Source of the DNA: DATFXM01 sp035315885
Lineage (GTDB): Bacteria; Acidobacteriota; Blastocatellia; UBA7656
Assembly (NCBI GenBank): GCA_035315885.1
Contig: DATFXM010000049.1
Coordinates: forward strand, 1 to 64,000
DNA length: 64,000 nucleotides
Direction of reading: 5' to 3'
Shown here: in pieces, positions 8,255 to 16,651 of the stretch
How the letters are laid out: each line of letters opens with the position of its first letter
Numbering within the stretch: position 1 is the first letter of the stretch
Translations under genes and position numbers: made by a program
The notes under the pieces: generated by a model
Told to the model about the DNA's origin: nothing
Seen by the model: the letters and a program-made list of their open reading frames with translations, nothing else
Databases searched by the model: none

Positions 8255-9358
8255 ATGCCTGAAAGACACAAATTTCTCAGCGGCGAGCGGATCGAGCCAC
8301 GACCGGTGAGCGGTTCAATGAACATTGCCGAGCTGGTGGATTCGTCGTTTCTTGCGTACAACGCGGCGAGGCTGCGCGAAGCGTGCCAGTTGTTTGTTGA
8401 GAGGATGCTGGCGGATGACGTGACGGTTGCGATGAGCCTGACCGGAGCGCTGACGCCCGCCGGACTTGGAATGTCGGCGATCATTCCGTTGATCGAGAAC
8501 GGCTTTGTGGACTGGATCGTCTCCACAGGAGCAAATCTGTACCACGACACGCACTTTGGTATTGGTCTCAGGATGCACCGCGGCAATCCGCAGACTTCCG
8601 ATGTGGTGCTTCGCGAGGAAGGCGTCGTGAGGATCTACGACATCTTCTTTGAATACGACGTGCTTCTGTCGACCGACGAGTTCTACCGGAAGTTGATCGA
8701 AGGCCCCGAGTTCCAGCGTGAGATGAGCACCGCTGAATTTCACTATCTGGCGGGCAAGTACATAGCCGAGCGCGAGAGAGTATTGGGGATCGGGCGCAAG
8801 AGCGTCCTGGCAGCCGCTTATGAAGCGGCAGTCCCGATCTACACGTCGTCGCCTGGCGACAGCTCTATCGGGATGAATGTCGCTGCGAAAGCTTTGACCG
8901 GAAACAAGCTAAGGTTCGATGTAACCGCGGACGTGAACGAGACTGCGGCGATCGTGCTGGGCGCAAAACGCAGCGGCGGAAAGTCTGCGGTATTCATCCT
9001 CGGCGGAGGCAGTCCAAAGAATTTCCTGCTTCAAACGGAGCCTCAGATTCAAGAAGTCTTAGGCATCGAGGAAAAGGGACACGACTATTTCCTGCAGGTG
9101 ACCGACGCCCGGCCCGACACGGGTGGTTTGTCGGGTGCGACGCCGAGCGAGGCGGTATCCTGGGGTAAGATCGACCCCGACCGGCTGCCCGATGCGGTAG
9201 TCTGTTATCTGGACTCGACCATCGCTCTACCGATAATGACCTCGTATGCGCTTGCGCGTCATCGCCCGCGAAAACCGCGCCGGCTGTTCGAGCGACGAGA
9301 CGAACTGATGAGGCGCCTTGCAGACGAGGCCAGGGAAGCTATGAGTTCTGAGCACTGA
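8255..9358 (+). CDS. Deoxyhypusine synthase-like protein
   Basis: A 367-residue cytosolic protein of the deoxyhypusine synthase family. In eukaryotes and archaea the enzyme moves the aminobutyl group of spermidine via NAD to a lysine of eIF5A. Visible here: the NAD-binding region SLTGALTPAGLGMSAI, STGANLYHDTHF, a glycine-rich GGGSPKNFLLQTEP, the spermidine-site region ARPDTGGLSG, and SEAVSWGKI with the catalytic lysine (Lys305). Bacteria lack eIF5A, so such homologs probably act on a polyamine (homospermidine synthase-like) or on another protein. The last four residues (SSEH) and the stop are repeat-derived. Start: ATG with GAAGAGAG-type purines upstream. The family call is firm, the reaction is inference. 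Confidence 0.88.
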   Translation: MPERHKFLSGERIEPRPVSGSMNIAELVDSSFLAYNAARLREACQLFVERMLADDVTVAMSLTGALTPAGLGMSAIIPLIENGFVDWIVSTGANLYHDTHFGIGLRMHRGNPQTSDVVLREEGVVRIYDIFFEYDVLLSTDEFYRKLIEGPEFQREMSTAEFHYLAGKYIAERERVLGIGRKSVLAAAYEAAVPIYTSSPGDSSIGMNVAAKALTGNKLRFDVTADVNETAAIVLGAKRSGGKSAVFILGGGSPKNFLLQTEPQIQEVLGIEEKGHDYFLQVTDARPDTGGLSGATPSEAVSWGKIDPDRLPDAVVCYLDSTIALPIMTSYALARHRPRKPRRLFERRDELMRRLADEAREAMSSEH

Positions 9359-9435
9359 TTTCTGAACGCCACGGAGGAGAAGGGCGCCAGGGAATTTCTG
9401 AGTTCTGAGCACTCAGAACCCGGTACTCAGAACTT
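9343..9435. repeat. CTGAGTN heptamer repeat with perfect 8-bp hairpin
   Basis: The block begins inside the last codons of the upstream gene and includes GTTCTGAG-CA-CTCAGAAC, a perfect 8-bp stem with a 2-base loop, then further TACTCAG words. It may act as the 3' end of the upstream mRNA. Confidence 0.85.
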
Positions 9436-9549
9436 CCTTGTGCCCCCGCTTTTTGCAAACTGTTGCCACCCGCGATTCGCCTTTGTTACTATGCTTTGAA
9501 GCTGCTGTAGGCAGCGCCAGCTCCCGTGCCTTTCTCGGAGGTCCAATCA

Positions 9550-10155
9550 ATGAAATCGGTGCCTCGCGTCGTGATGTTCGCAGTTGCACTTCTGTCGATT
9601 GCCGCCTCCGCCGCGATCGCCACTAACCTCAAAGCCTCCGCTGCTCGAGAGAGAATCGCGCAGGTGCTTGGTATCGAGAAACAAAGCGTCGTGCGCATCA
9701 AGAATATCAGCGTTAGCGCTAACGACGCGGTTGTCGAGGCGCAGTTCATGGCCGCTTTCCATTTCACCGTAGACAAAGACGGAAAGTGGACACCCGTTGA
9801 GGTCCGAACCGGCGACCGTCGTTGGGAGTCGATCGAGTTGATCCAGACCGCGGTACAGAAGGAGAAAGTACTGCGCACGACTGCCGATCTGCGCACTCTG
9901 GCAACGGCTCTCGAAGCCTTTCACCGGGAACGCGGCTCATATGTGACCGCAAGCTCCGCTGCGAAGCTAGTCGACCTTCTCGCTCCCTCTTACGTTAAAT
10001 CAGTCATCCGGTTGGACGCGTGGTCGCATGAGTTCGAATACAGTGGCAACGGATCGTCATACCGGTTGTTCAGCAGGGGTTCGGATGGCAAAGCGGGTAC
10101 CGGCGACGATATTGTCTTTGAGAACGGCGTTCAGGTAAAAGGGAACAACAATTGA
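9550..10155 (+). CDS. Secreted/membrane protein with GspG-like C-terminus
   Basis: A 201-residue protein of unknown function. It begins with a signal peptide or membrane anchor (VVMFAVALLSIAASAAIA). The C-terminal third resembles the type II secretion pseudopilin GspG: DLRTLATALEAFHRERGSY, then DAWSHEFEYSGNGSSYRLFSRGSDGKAGTGDDI, where the Asp-rich loop is the GspG calcium-binding region. There is no type IV pilin N-terminus (no GFTLIE motif), so it is unlikely to be a true pseudopilin. Start chosen at ATG with GGAGG 8 bases upstream. Its stop overlaps the next gene by four bases (TTGA), so they are probably translationally coupled. Confidence 0.72.
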   Translation: MKSVPRVVMFAVALLSIAASAAIATNLKASAARERIAQVLGIEKQSVVRIKNISVSANDAVVEAQFMAAFHFTVDKDGKWTPVEVRTGDRRWESIELIQTAVQKEKVLRTTADLRTLATALEAFHRERGSYVTASSAAKLVDLLAPSYVKSVIRLDAWSHEFEYSGNGSSYRLFSRGSDGKAGTGDDIVFENGVQVKGNNN

Positions 10156-10667
10156 GCGAACGAGAGGGCAACCCGAGAACGTCTGTTGAAGAGCGAGTTG
10201 CGATGTCGCACCGCAGCGCGGTGGTGATAGTGCTGGCGATGAGTCTCAGCATCGTTCTATATCTGGTAGTCGGACTGGTGATTCTCGGACGTGGCATTTA
10301 CCCCGGTCGCGGCAGCGACCTGCGAACGCCTCTATACGGTGCAGTTGCGGTGCTTGCGCTTGGAGCGCTGGCGCTCCGGAGAGTGTTGTTGTTGAAGCAT
10401 AGACTGGAGTCGGTGGCGCAGCACGGCGGAGTTATTGGAGTGGTTAAGTATTTGCTAACCGTTACGGTGATCTCCGCGGTGCTCGCGGAAGCGGCGGGCA
10501 TTGCGGGATTGATGATGATTTTTTTTGGAGGCGATCGAGCCGATTTGATAAGAGTATCGATAGTTGCTCTGGTCGTTTCTTTGTACAACTATCCGCGTCT
10601 TGGTTTATGGCGTCAGCTTGTAGAGTATTTTGCGGCGACCAGGCCCGCGCCGCTCGAACCACAGTGA
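10152..10667 (+). CDS. Hypothetical membrane protein, about four helices
   Basis: A 171-residue protein I do not recognise. After a polar N-terminus of about 20 residues come four hydrophobic segments (roughly residues 23-45, 60-75, 97-122 and 130-145), ending in a short polar tail. The TTG start overlaps the stop of the GspG-like gene; an ATG at 10203 (MSHRSAVV) is an equally good start and would make the protein 154 residues. The gene pair may therefore be one transcriptional unit whose product anchors or assists the GspG-like protein, but that is inference from overlap only. Confidence 0.65.
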   Translation: MSEREGNPRTSVEERVAMSHRSAVVIVLAMSLSIVLYLVVGLVILGRGIYPGRGSDLRTPLYGAVAVLALGALALRRVLLLKHRLESVAQHGGVIGVVKYLLTVTVISAVLAEAAGIAGLMMIFFGGDRADLIRVSIVALVVSLYNYPRLGLWRQLVEYFAATRPAPLEPQ

Positions 10668-10714
10668 GAAGTCCGTTGTCTGAACGGTGGAATTGAGAAG
10701 AAAGGAAGTGGCAG

Positions 10715-12826
10715 TTGAAGAAGAACAGAATGACCGCCCTATCGCTGATACTTTCGCTGGGAATTGCAGTGTTTCATGTTGCTGGGTTGTCGGGGAAAGT
10801 ACTTGCCCAGGAGAAGTCCGCTGACAAAGCGACTGACAAAGGACAGGACAACCGCGCCGAGGCGGTCAAGAAGTTTCTCGAAGCCAAGCGCCTGGAGGAT
10901 TCGGGAAACTTCTCGGGTGCAGTCTCAGGCTACAGATCCGCCATCGAGCTTGACCCCAAGTCGGCGGAGCTTCGGATCGCGCTGGGTTCGCTCTACCTGA
11001 GGAATCGCAACACGATCGATGCCGAGACGCAGGCCAACGAAGCAATCAAACTCGCACCCGACGATCTGGAAACTCACAAGCTGCTCGCCCGCGTGTACGT
11101 GGCGCAGACGCTGGTCGGCAACAGCATCTCTAAAGACAAGGCCCGAGCGGCGATCAAAGAGCTCGAAGAAATAATCAAGAAGAGCCCCGGCGCAAAGCTC
11201 GACGTGGGAGACCAGGATCAACAGCCGGCGCTTTCGGTGATCGGCGGACTGTATCTGGCTCTCGAAGAGCCGGACAAGGCGCTCGAAGCGTTCAAACAGG
11301 CTTCTGACAGCAACGGCGCGTCCGACGAGGCTCATTTCCAGTTGGCGCAGGTCTATTTTCAAAAGAACAAGTTCAGAGAGGCAGCGGGGGCGGCGCGCAA
11401 GGCTTACGACTTGAATCTGAAGTCTCCGAATCCGGGCAAGACGGCCGCCTATTCGTCTCTGCTGGCGCGCGCGCTTCTGAGAATAGGGCGAACACAGGAG
11501 TCTCTGGACATTTATAAGAAGGCTCTCGGTCTGGATAAGAAGTCGCTCGAAGGGAAGGATCAGGACCGCGATTCATTCATTCAGAGCCTGATCGTCTCTC
11601 CGCTCTATTTCGAATTCACCGAAGCCCTGATCTACTCGGGACAGTACGAGGAAGCAAACAAGACGCTCGACATAATAGTGAAGAACGCGCGCAAGGACTC
11701 TCGAGGATATCTAGAGGCGGTGAAGCAGAAGGCTGACGTCCTGCGGCGTTCGGGAAAACGCGACGAGGCGGTTCATCTGCTCGAAGAGGCATTGAAGGGC
11801 CAGGACGTCTCCGAAAGCTTACAGCTAGTTTATTCGCTGGCTGAGACCTACGAGGAGATGCTGAATTTTGACAAGGCGGTCGCGACTTACGAAGAGGCCT
11901 TGTCGTCGGTGCTGAATCCGGACGGCACGGTAAATGATCGCGAGTGGTTCAGAGAGGCTGCGACGCTGATCCTGCAGCGCATCGGTGTCGCGTATAGAAC
12001 CGCAGGCAAACGGGACAAAGCCATTGAGACTTTCGAGCGAATGAAGAAGCTCCTCGGTGAGAAGAGTCCGCGCGCGGACCAGTTGATTGTTGATACGCTG
12101 CTCAACGAAGGAAAGAACAAAGAGGCACTTGATATCGCCGCGAAAGCGGTTGACCGATTCCCCGATGAAAGGGCGTTCAAGTTCTACAAGGCGCAAGCCG
12201 CCGGCCGGCTAGGCGATGTGGCTACCTCCGATGCGACGTTGAAGTCGATGCTCAAGAATTCTTCGGAGGACGCGGACATCTACATGTTCTGGTCCAGTGT
12301 GCAGCTCGAAGCCAACCTTGTGAAAGAGGCAGAGGAAACAGCCCGCAAGGCGATCGCCATCGATCCGAACGACCTCGCTCCTCTGGTCACGCTGGCGAGC
12401 GTGCAGGACAGAATGCGGAAGTATAAGGATTCGGAAACGACGCTTCGCCACGCCCTCGAGATCGATCCAGACAACGCGACGGTTCTTAACAACCTTGGCT
12501 ATTTTCTAGCTGACCGCAACGAACGACTGCCGGAAGCCGAAGCGTTGATTCGAAGGGCAGTGAACATCGAGCCTACCAACGGGTCATTCCTGGACTCATT
12601 GGGCTGGCTGCTCTTTCGACAAGGAAAGCTTGAAGAAGCCAGGAAGTATCTCGAGCAAGCGGTGATCTATCAGCAACGCTCGGCGACGATTCACGACCAT
12701 CTGGGCGATCTGTACAAGAAGATGGGTCAGATGGACAAGGCTCGTCAGAAGTGGGAAGACGCGTTGAGGCTTGCGACCGAGCCGGAAGAAGTTAAGAAGA
12801 TAAAAGAAAAGCTCGGGAAGAAGTGA
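10715..12826 (+). CDS. Exported tetratricopeptide repeat protein
   Basis: A 703-residue protein with a signal peptide (MKKNRMTALSLILSLGIAVFHVAGL, cut near LAQE) followed by TPR units along its whole length: for example AVSGYRSAIELDPKSAELRIALGSLYL near residue 70, and AEALIRRAVNIEPTNGSFLDSLGWLLFRQGK near 610, a form common in BamD/PEP-CTERM-type or Tgl-like TPR proteins. TPR solenoids bind partner proteins; this one should work in the periplasm or at the outer membrane. The TTG start has AAAGGAAG about 6 bases upstream; no nearer ATG preserves the signal peptide's basic end as well. It ends in a Lys-rich tail. The partner is unknown. Confidence 0.88.
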   Translation: MKKNRMTALSLILSLGIAVFHVAGLSGKVLAQEKSADKATDKGQDNRAEAVKKFLEAKRLEDSGNFSGAVSGYRSAIELDPKSAELRIALGSLYLRNRNTIDAETQANEAIKLAPDDLETHKLLARVYVAQTLVGNSISKDKARAAIKELEEIIKKSPGAKLDVGDQDQQPALSVIGGLYLALEEPDKALEAFKQASDSNGASDEAHFQLAQVYFQKNKFREAAGAARKAYDLNLKSPNPGKTAAYSSLLARALLRIGRTQESLDIYKKALGLDKKSLEGKDQDRDSFIQSLIVSPLYFEFTEALIYSGQYEEANKTLDIIVKNARKDSRGYLEAVKQKADVLRRSGKRDEAVHLLEEALKGQDVSESLQLVYSLAETYEEMLNFDKAVATYEEALSSVLNPDGTVNDREWFREAATLILQRIGVAYRTAGKRDKAIETFERMKKLLGEKSPRADQLIVDTLLNEGKNKEALDIAAKAVDRFPDERAFKFYKAQAAGRLGDVATSDATLKSMLKNSSEDADIYMFWSSVQLEANLVKEAEETARKAIAIDPNDLAPLVTLASVQDRMRKYKDSETTLRHALEIDPDNATVLNNLGYFLADRNERLPEAEALIRRAVNIEPTNGSFLDSLGWLLFRQGKLEEARKYLEQAVIYQQRSATIHDHLGDLYKKMGQMDKARQKWEDALRLATEPEEVKKIKEKLGKK

Positions 12827-12877
12827 TCGGGAATTTTGTCGCGTTCTGGGTTCTGAGTCCGTAGGATCAGATTCATA

Positions 12878-12950
12878 ACGCAAACTCGCGAAGACGCAAG
12901 AGCGACAGCGCTCTGCTGGTTGCTTTGCGCCCCCCGGCGTCCTTGCAATT
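12878..12950. repeat. GCGT-word inverted repeat
   Basis: Words such as CGCAAACTCGCGAAGACGCAAG are followed by the roughly complementary CTTTGCGCCCCCCGGCGTCC and CTTGCAA. The same words (CTTTGCGTCCTTGCG) occur at 7681-7695. This is another short intergenic repeat, ending just before the CAP-protein start. Confidence 0.6.
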
Positions 12951-12960
12951 GAGAGCAACT

Positions 12961-13566
12961 ATGAGCAGACGAATTCTGAACCTGCTGTTAATTGCTTTGC
13001 TGGTCGCGGCAACTCCTGCCGCGCACGCGGGACAATCGGGGCGCGTCCTGTCAGGCAAAGATCGATCGGCGAGAACTGGTCGCGACACTAACGAGCGATC
13101 CGGTGCGTCCGGGGCGCCGCGCTCCTCGGAGAGCGCGAGGAGTCTGCCGGACCAGCGAAGGCTTCGAGAGATCGAAACCCTCGAACATCAGTGCCTCGAC
13201 GAGGTCAACCACGTCCGGGAACGGAGCGGTTTGAAGCCTCTTGACTTCGACGAAGAGCTGCTCGATGTGGCCCGCGACTACAGCCGCAGGATGGCCGAAG
13301 AGCACTTCTTCTCGCACATCGACCCGGATGGCCACAACGTAAAGCAGCGCATCGAACGTGCGAGCATTCCGTGGAAGATGGTGGGAGAGAACCTTGCGTA
13401 CTCGAACGGATACGTAAACCCGGTCGCTGCCAGCCTGCGGGGCTGGATGGACAGCCCCGGCCATCGCGCCAATATTCTGGACCGCGATTACTCGCGCACC
13501 GCGGTGGGCGTGTGGATTGGCGGGAATGGAACGGTCTACTTTACCGAGATATTCCTGAAGCGTTAA
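12961..13566 (+). CDS. Exported CAP (SCP/PR1) domain protein
   Basis: A 201-residue exported protein. The signal peptide MSRRILNLLLIALLVAATPAAHA is followed by a Ser/Arg-rich linker (to about residue 60) and a CAP domain like that of YkwD-type proteins. Domain landmarks are HVRERSGLKPLDFDEELLDVA, the conserved HFFSHIDPDG, GENLAY, and GWMDSPGHRANIL with the second metal-site histidine. Bacterial CAP proteins are secreted and little understood; some act in spore or envelope processes. I chose the ATG beginning the signal peptide; an upstream in-frame ATG lies in repeat-like sequence. The ispE start is about 20 bases after the stop, so co-transcription is possible. Confidence 0.88.
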   Translation: MSRRILNLLLIALLVAATPAAHAGQSGRVLSGKDRSARTGRDTNERSGASGAPRSSESARSLPDQRRLREIETLEHQCLDEVNHVRERSGLKPLDFDEELLDVARDYSRRMAEEHFFSHIDPDGHNVKQRIERASIPWKMVGENLAYSNGYVNPVAASLRGWMDSPGHRANILDRDYSRTAVGVWIGGNGTVYFTEIFLKR

Positions 13567-13587
13567 TGAATCCTCCAGCCGAAGGGA

Positions 13588-14472
13588 ATGACCTCGTCAC
13601 TTCAACTCAGGTCTTTCGCGAAGATCAACTGGACTCTCGACGTCCTGTACAAGCGCGACGACGGATTTCATGAACTTCGGACGATCTATCAGACCGTCTC
13701 GCTGCACGATACGATAAAGCTGAACTCTACTTCAGGCGAGATCCAGGTCATCTGCGACGATCCTCGTGTGCCCGCCGGCGAAACCAATCTAGCCCACAAG
13801 GCAGCAATAGCGCTCAGGGAAGCTACGGGGACCGGGGCTGGCGTTCGAATTGAGATTCAGAAGCGTATTCCAGTGGCTGGGGGGCTGGGTGGGGGGTCTT
13901 CGAACGCGGCGGCGACGCTCATGGGCCTTGTTCGGCTTTGGGGATTGAAAGTTGCAGAAGTAGAGCTGCTTGAGCTGGGTGCCGGGCTCGGATCGGACGT
14001 CCCACTTTTCTTGATCGGCGGGACGCTTTTGGGAGTAGGCAGGGGTGAAGAGGTGTACCCGATTGAACAGTGCGAGTCCCGGGACATTGCGTTAGTAAAT
14101 CCTGGAGTTGAAGTGTCCACCGCTGAGGCGTATACGAGGCTTTCCCGGTTGACAATGCACAGGGGGGCACTTACAATGCCGTTTGCTTTATTGGCCGCTA
14201 AAGGCATCCGTGAGCTGCCGCTTAGGGTCAGGAACGATCTGGAAGATGCGGTCCTGCCGGCTCATCCCGAAATCGCGGAAGTCAAACGCAGGCTGTTATC
14301 GACGGGAGCTCGGCCGGCACTGATGTCCGGCAGCGGCGCAACTGTCTACGGGGTCTTTGATAATTCTGTTACGCTGAAGCAAGCGCTCGCGGAGATGCGC
14401 GGCCTCGGCTTTTGGGCCGAGGGCGTTCGAACGATCAACCGTCAGGAGTATCAACGCACGATCTTCGAGTGA
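13588..14472 (+). CDS. ispE: 4-diphosphocytidyl-2-C-methyl-D-erythritol kinase
   Basis: A 294-residue GHMP-family kinase that phosphorylates CDP-methylerythritol with ATP in the MEP pathway of isoprenoid precursor synthesis. Signature N-terminus SFAKINWTLDVLYKRDDGFHEL; the ATP-binding GHMP loop PVAGGLGGGSSNAAATL at about residues 95-111; substrate loop GSDVPLFLIGG; C-terminal GHMP motif MSGSGATVYGVF. The length is normal. It begins the core block ispE - tRNA-Gln - prs - rplY - pth, an order found in many bacteria. No strong ribosome site precedes the ATG, which may mean translational coupling with the upstream gene. Confidence 0.96.
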   Translation: MTSSLQLRSFAKINWTLDVLYKRDDGFHELRTIYQTVSLHDTIKLNSTSGEIQVICDDPRVPAGETNLAHKAAIALREATGTGAGVRIEIQKRIPVAGGLGGGSSNAAATLMGLVRLWGLKVAEVELLELGAGLGSDVPLFLIGGTLLGVGRGEEVYPIEQCESRDIALVNPGVEVSTAEAYTRLSRLTMHRGALTMPFALLAAKGIRELPLRVRNDLEDAVLPAHPEIAEVKRRLLSTGARPALMSGSGATVYGVFDNSVTLKQALAEMRGLGFWAEGVRTINRQEYQRTIFE

Positions 14473-14497
14473 CGTGAGGTCCTTGTCCGCAAGGTAA

Positions 14498-14572
14498 TGG
14501 GGAGTAGCCAAGTGGCAAGGCAGCGGTCTTTGGAACCGCCATTCGGAGGTTCGAATCCTCCCTCCCCAGCCA
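14498..14572 (+). tRNA. tRNA-Gln (anticodon TTG)
   Basis: A 75-base cloverleaf with encoded CCA. Acceptor TGGGGAG (14498-14504) pairs with CTCCCCA (14562-14568), discriminator G then CCA. The anticodon stem GCGGT/ACCGC encloses the loop CTTTGGA with anticodon TTG (14530-14532), reading CAA. The T arm contains GGTTCGAATC. It lies about 25 bases after ispE, in the usual place before prs. Confidence 0.97.
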
Positions 14573-14736
14573 TAAACATCGAGTCTCGGAGGCCGTAGAG
14601 TCGGAAGGCCCGCGCCTTTCGGCCTGTCCCGAATTTCGAACTGAGCCCGCATTTCAGTTGTGGCCAGATTTGTCAGTTGAGGCAGATTGTTGAGGCCAGG
14701 CGTTTTAGGCTGGATGTTGAGACGCTGGAGTTTGAG

Positions 14737-14778
14737 CCCGGAAGTTTGACGCCAGAAGTTTGACGCCGGAAGTTTGAC
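14737..14778. repeat. Three tandem 14-bp repeats before prs
   Basis: CCCGGAAGTTTGAC, GCCAGAAGTTTGAC and GCCGGAAGTTTGAC lie head to tail. The last copy ends four bases before the GGAGG ribosome site of prs. Looser relatives (TTGAGGC, GTTGAG words) extend upstream to about 14660. Confidence 0.85.
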
Positions 14779-14791
14779 GGGTGGAGGCACA

Positions 14792-15730
14792 GTGAACTTA
14801 AAGGTCTTTTCAGGAAACGCGAATCGTCCGCTCGCTGAAGAGATCTGCCAGCATCTGGGGATCGAGATCGGCAAGGCCCACGTCGGGCGGTTCTCGGACG
14901 GCGAGTTCAATTTTCAGATTCTCGAGAACGTCCGCGGAAAAGATTGTTTCATCGTGCAACCGACTTGTCCGCCGGTCGATTCGAACCTGATGGAGCTCCT
15001 GATCATGCTGGATGCATTCAGGCGTTCGTCGGCCAAACGAATCACCGCGGTTATGCCGTACTACGGCTACGCGCGAAAGGATCGAAAGGACCGGCCGAGG
15101 GTTCCGATTTCGTCAAAGCTGATGGCTAACCTGATCACGCACGCGGGCGCCGATCGCGTGCTGCTGTTCGATCTGCATGCCGGGCAGATCCAGGGGTTCT
15201 TTGACATTCCGGCTGATCACCTCTTCGCCGCGCCGGTGCTGGTTGGTTATTTTCAGGACCTGGCGCTGCCGAACCTAACAGTCGTAGCGCCGGATGCCGG
15301 CGGAGTGGAACGCGCGCGCGCCTATGCCAAGCGGCTTGGGGCTGAGCTTGCGATAATCGACAAGAGGCGCAATCCGGACAAACTTGGCGAGGTTGAAGTC
15401 CTGCACGTGATCGGTGATGTCGAGACCCGGACGTGTTTGATAGTCGACGATATGATCGACACCGCGGGAACGCTTGTGAAAGCGGCAGAGGCACTACGCA
15501 GCAACGGAGCGGAGGAGGTACTTGCGACCGCGGCTCATGCGGTATTCAGCGGTCCGGCTTTGCGCAGGATTGATGATTCACCGCTCAGGCAGGTTGTAGT
15601 AACCAACACTATCCCAGCCGAGCACGCGTGCCGGTCAGATAAAGTGAAATGCCTGAGCGTAGGAAAGCTTCTGGCCGAAGCTATACTCTCGATTCACGAC
15701 GAGACTTCGGTGAGCAAGCTGTTTATTTAA
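14792..15730 (+). CDS. prs: Ribose-phosphate pyrophosphokinase (PRPP synthetase)
   Basis: A 312-residue enzyme that makes PRPP from ribose 5-phosphate and ATP, feeding nucleotide, His and Trp synthesis. Class I hallmarks: FSGNANRPLAEEICQHLG at the N-terminus, FSDGEFNFQILENVRG, PYYGYARKDRKDRPR, metal-binding DLHAGQIQGFFDIPADHL and the PRPP-binding CLIVDDMIDTAGTL. I chose GTG because GGAGG lies 4 bases upstream; a TTG six codons earlier falls inside a 14-bp repeat. Length agrees with about 315 residues in other bacteria. It sits between tRNA-Gln and rplY as in many genomes. Confidence 0.96.
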   Translation: MNLKVFSGNANRPLAEEICQHLGIEIGKAHVGRFSDGEFNFQILENVRGKDCFIVQPTCPPVDSNLMELLIMLDAFRRSSAKRITAVMPYYGYARKDRKDRPRVPISSKLMANLITHAGADRVLLFDLHAGQIQGFFDIPADHLFAAPVLVGYFQDLALPNLTVVAPDAGGVERARAYAKRLGAELAIIDKRRNPDKLGEVEVLHVIGDVETRTCLIVDDMIDTAGTLVKAAEALRSNGAEEVLATAAHAVFSGPALRRIDDSPLRQVVVTNTIPAEHACRSDKVKCLSVGKLLAEAILSIHDETSVSKLFI

Positions 15731-15733
15731 GTG

Positions 15734-15916
15734 CCGAGTGCTGAGCGCTGAGTTTAGGAAAAAAGAAGGTCTACTCTTTACTCAGTGTGACTCGTGACAG
15801 AATGTGGAATTCATTAGTGTGATTTGCGGCGAAGATTGAGCTGATGACTGAGTCTGGAATTTCAATTAGAGCGACTAGCTGGCGGAACCCTACTCAGCAC
15901 TCAGGACTCAGCACTT
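15734..15916. repeat. CTGAGTN repeat arms flanking a 130-base core
   Basis: GTGCCGAGTGCTGAGCGCTGAG just after the prs stop faces TACTCAGCACTCAGGACTCAGCACT just before rplY. The core between the arms contains partly similar words (ACTCAGTGTGACTC, GACTGAGTCTGGAATTTC). The arms can pair to form a long hairpin. Confidence 0.85.
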
Positions 15917-15938
15917 CTTCCGTTTGGAGCTGTAGAAA

Positions 15939-16607
15939 ATGATTAAGGATATAACAATCAATGCAGCGTCGCGCGACGGGTTCGGAAAAGGGCCGACCCG
16001 CCGGCTGCGAGCGCATGGAATGATTCCCGCTGCCGTCTACGGCGAGGGTGAACAGGCACTTGCTGTCGCGGTCAACGCCAAAGAGATCGCCGGAATCCTC
16101 CGTTCGGACACCGGTCATAATACGATCTTCAAGCTTGCGTTGCCCGGAGACGGCGGTGAACCCGCGACCGTGATGATCAAGGATTGGCAGGTGGACCCGG
16201 TGAAAGGCCGTCTGCTGCACGCAGACCTCATGCGACTTTCGATGACCACCGCGACACAAGTTGAGGTTGCAGTCGAAGCCATCGGCGAGCCTGCCGGCGT
16301 GAAACTACAGGGCGGTATCCTCGACCTCCATCTCAGGGAAGTTGAGATCGAATGTCTCCCCGGCGATATCCCCGAGAGATTGCAGGTTGACGTTTCGCAC
16401 TTGATGATCGGAGATCACGTCCTTGTTAGCGATCTTGTCTATGATCGTGAAAAGATAACGATTCTGAAAGACCAGAATCAGATTGTTGCAGGTGTGCTGG
16501 CGCCTCGAATGATCGAGGAAGAAGTGAAGCCAGCGCCCGAGGGCGAGGAAGCCCCGGCAACGGCAGAGCCGGAAGTCATCAAGAAGGGCAAGGCTGAAGA
16601 GGAGTAG
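15939..16607 (+). CDS. rplY: 50S ribosomal protein L25 (Ctc form)
   Basis: A 222-residue L25 of the longer TL5/Ctc type. It binds 5S rRNA in the large subunit. The N-terminal L25 beta-barrel (about residues 1-92) starts KDITINAASRDGFGKGPTRRLR with the RNA-contacting GKGPTRRLR; the C-terminal beta domain (about 95-185) has GEPAGVKLQGGILDLHLREVEIECLP. A Glu/Ala/Lys-rich tail of about 35 residues follows. A GGAG-type purine run lies upstream. Position between prs and pth is canonical. Confidence 0.95.
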   Translation: MIKDITINAASRDGFGKGPTRRLRAHGMIPAAVYGEGEQALAVAVNAKEIAGILRSDTGHNTIFKLALPGDGGEPATVMIKDWQVDPVKGRLLHADLMRLSMTTATQVEVAVEAIGEPAGVKLQGGILDLHLREVEIECLPGDIPERLQVDVSHLMIGDHVLVSDLVYDREKITILKDQNQIVAGVLAPRMIEEEVKPAPEGEEAPATAEPEVIKKGKAEEE

Positions 16608-16651
16608 CGGCTTAGAGGATCGGCTCAGAAAATCTGCCGCCGACCGCCGTT

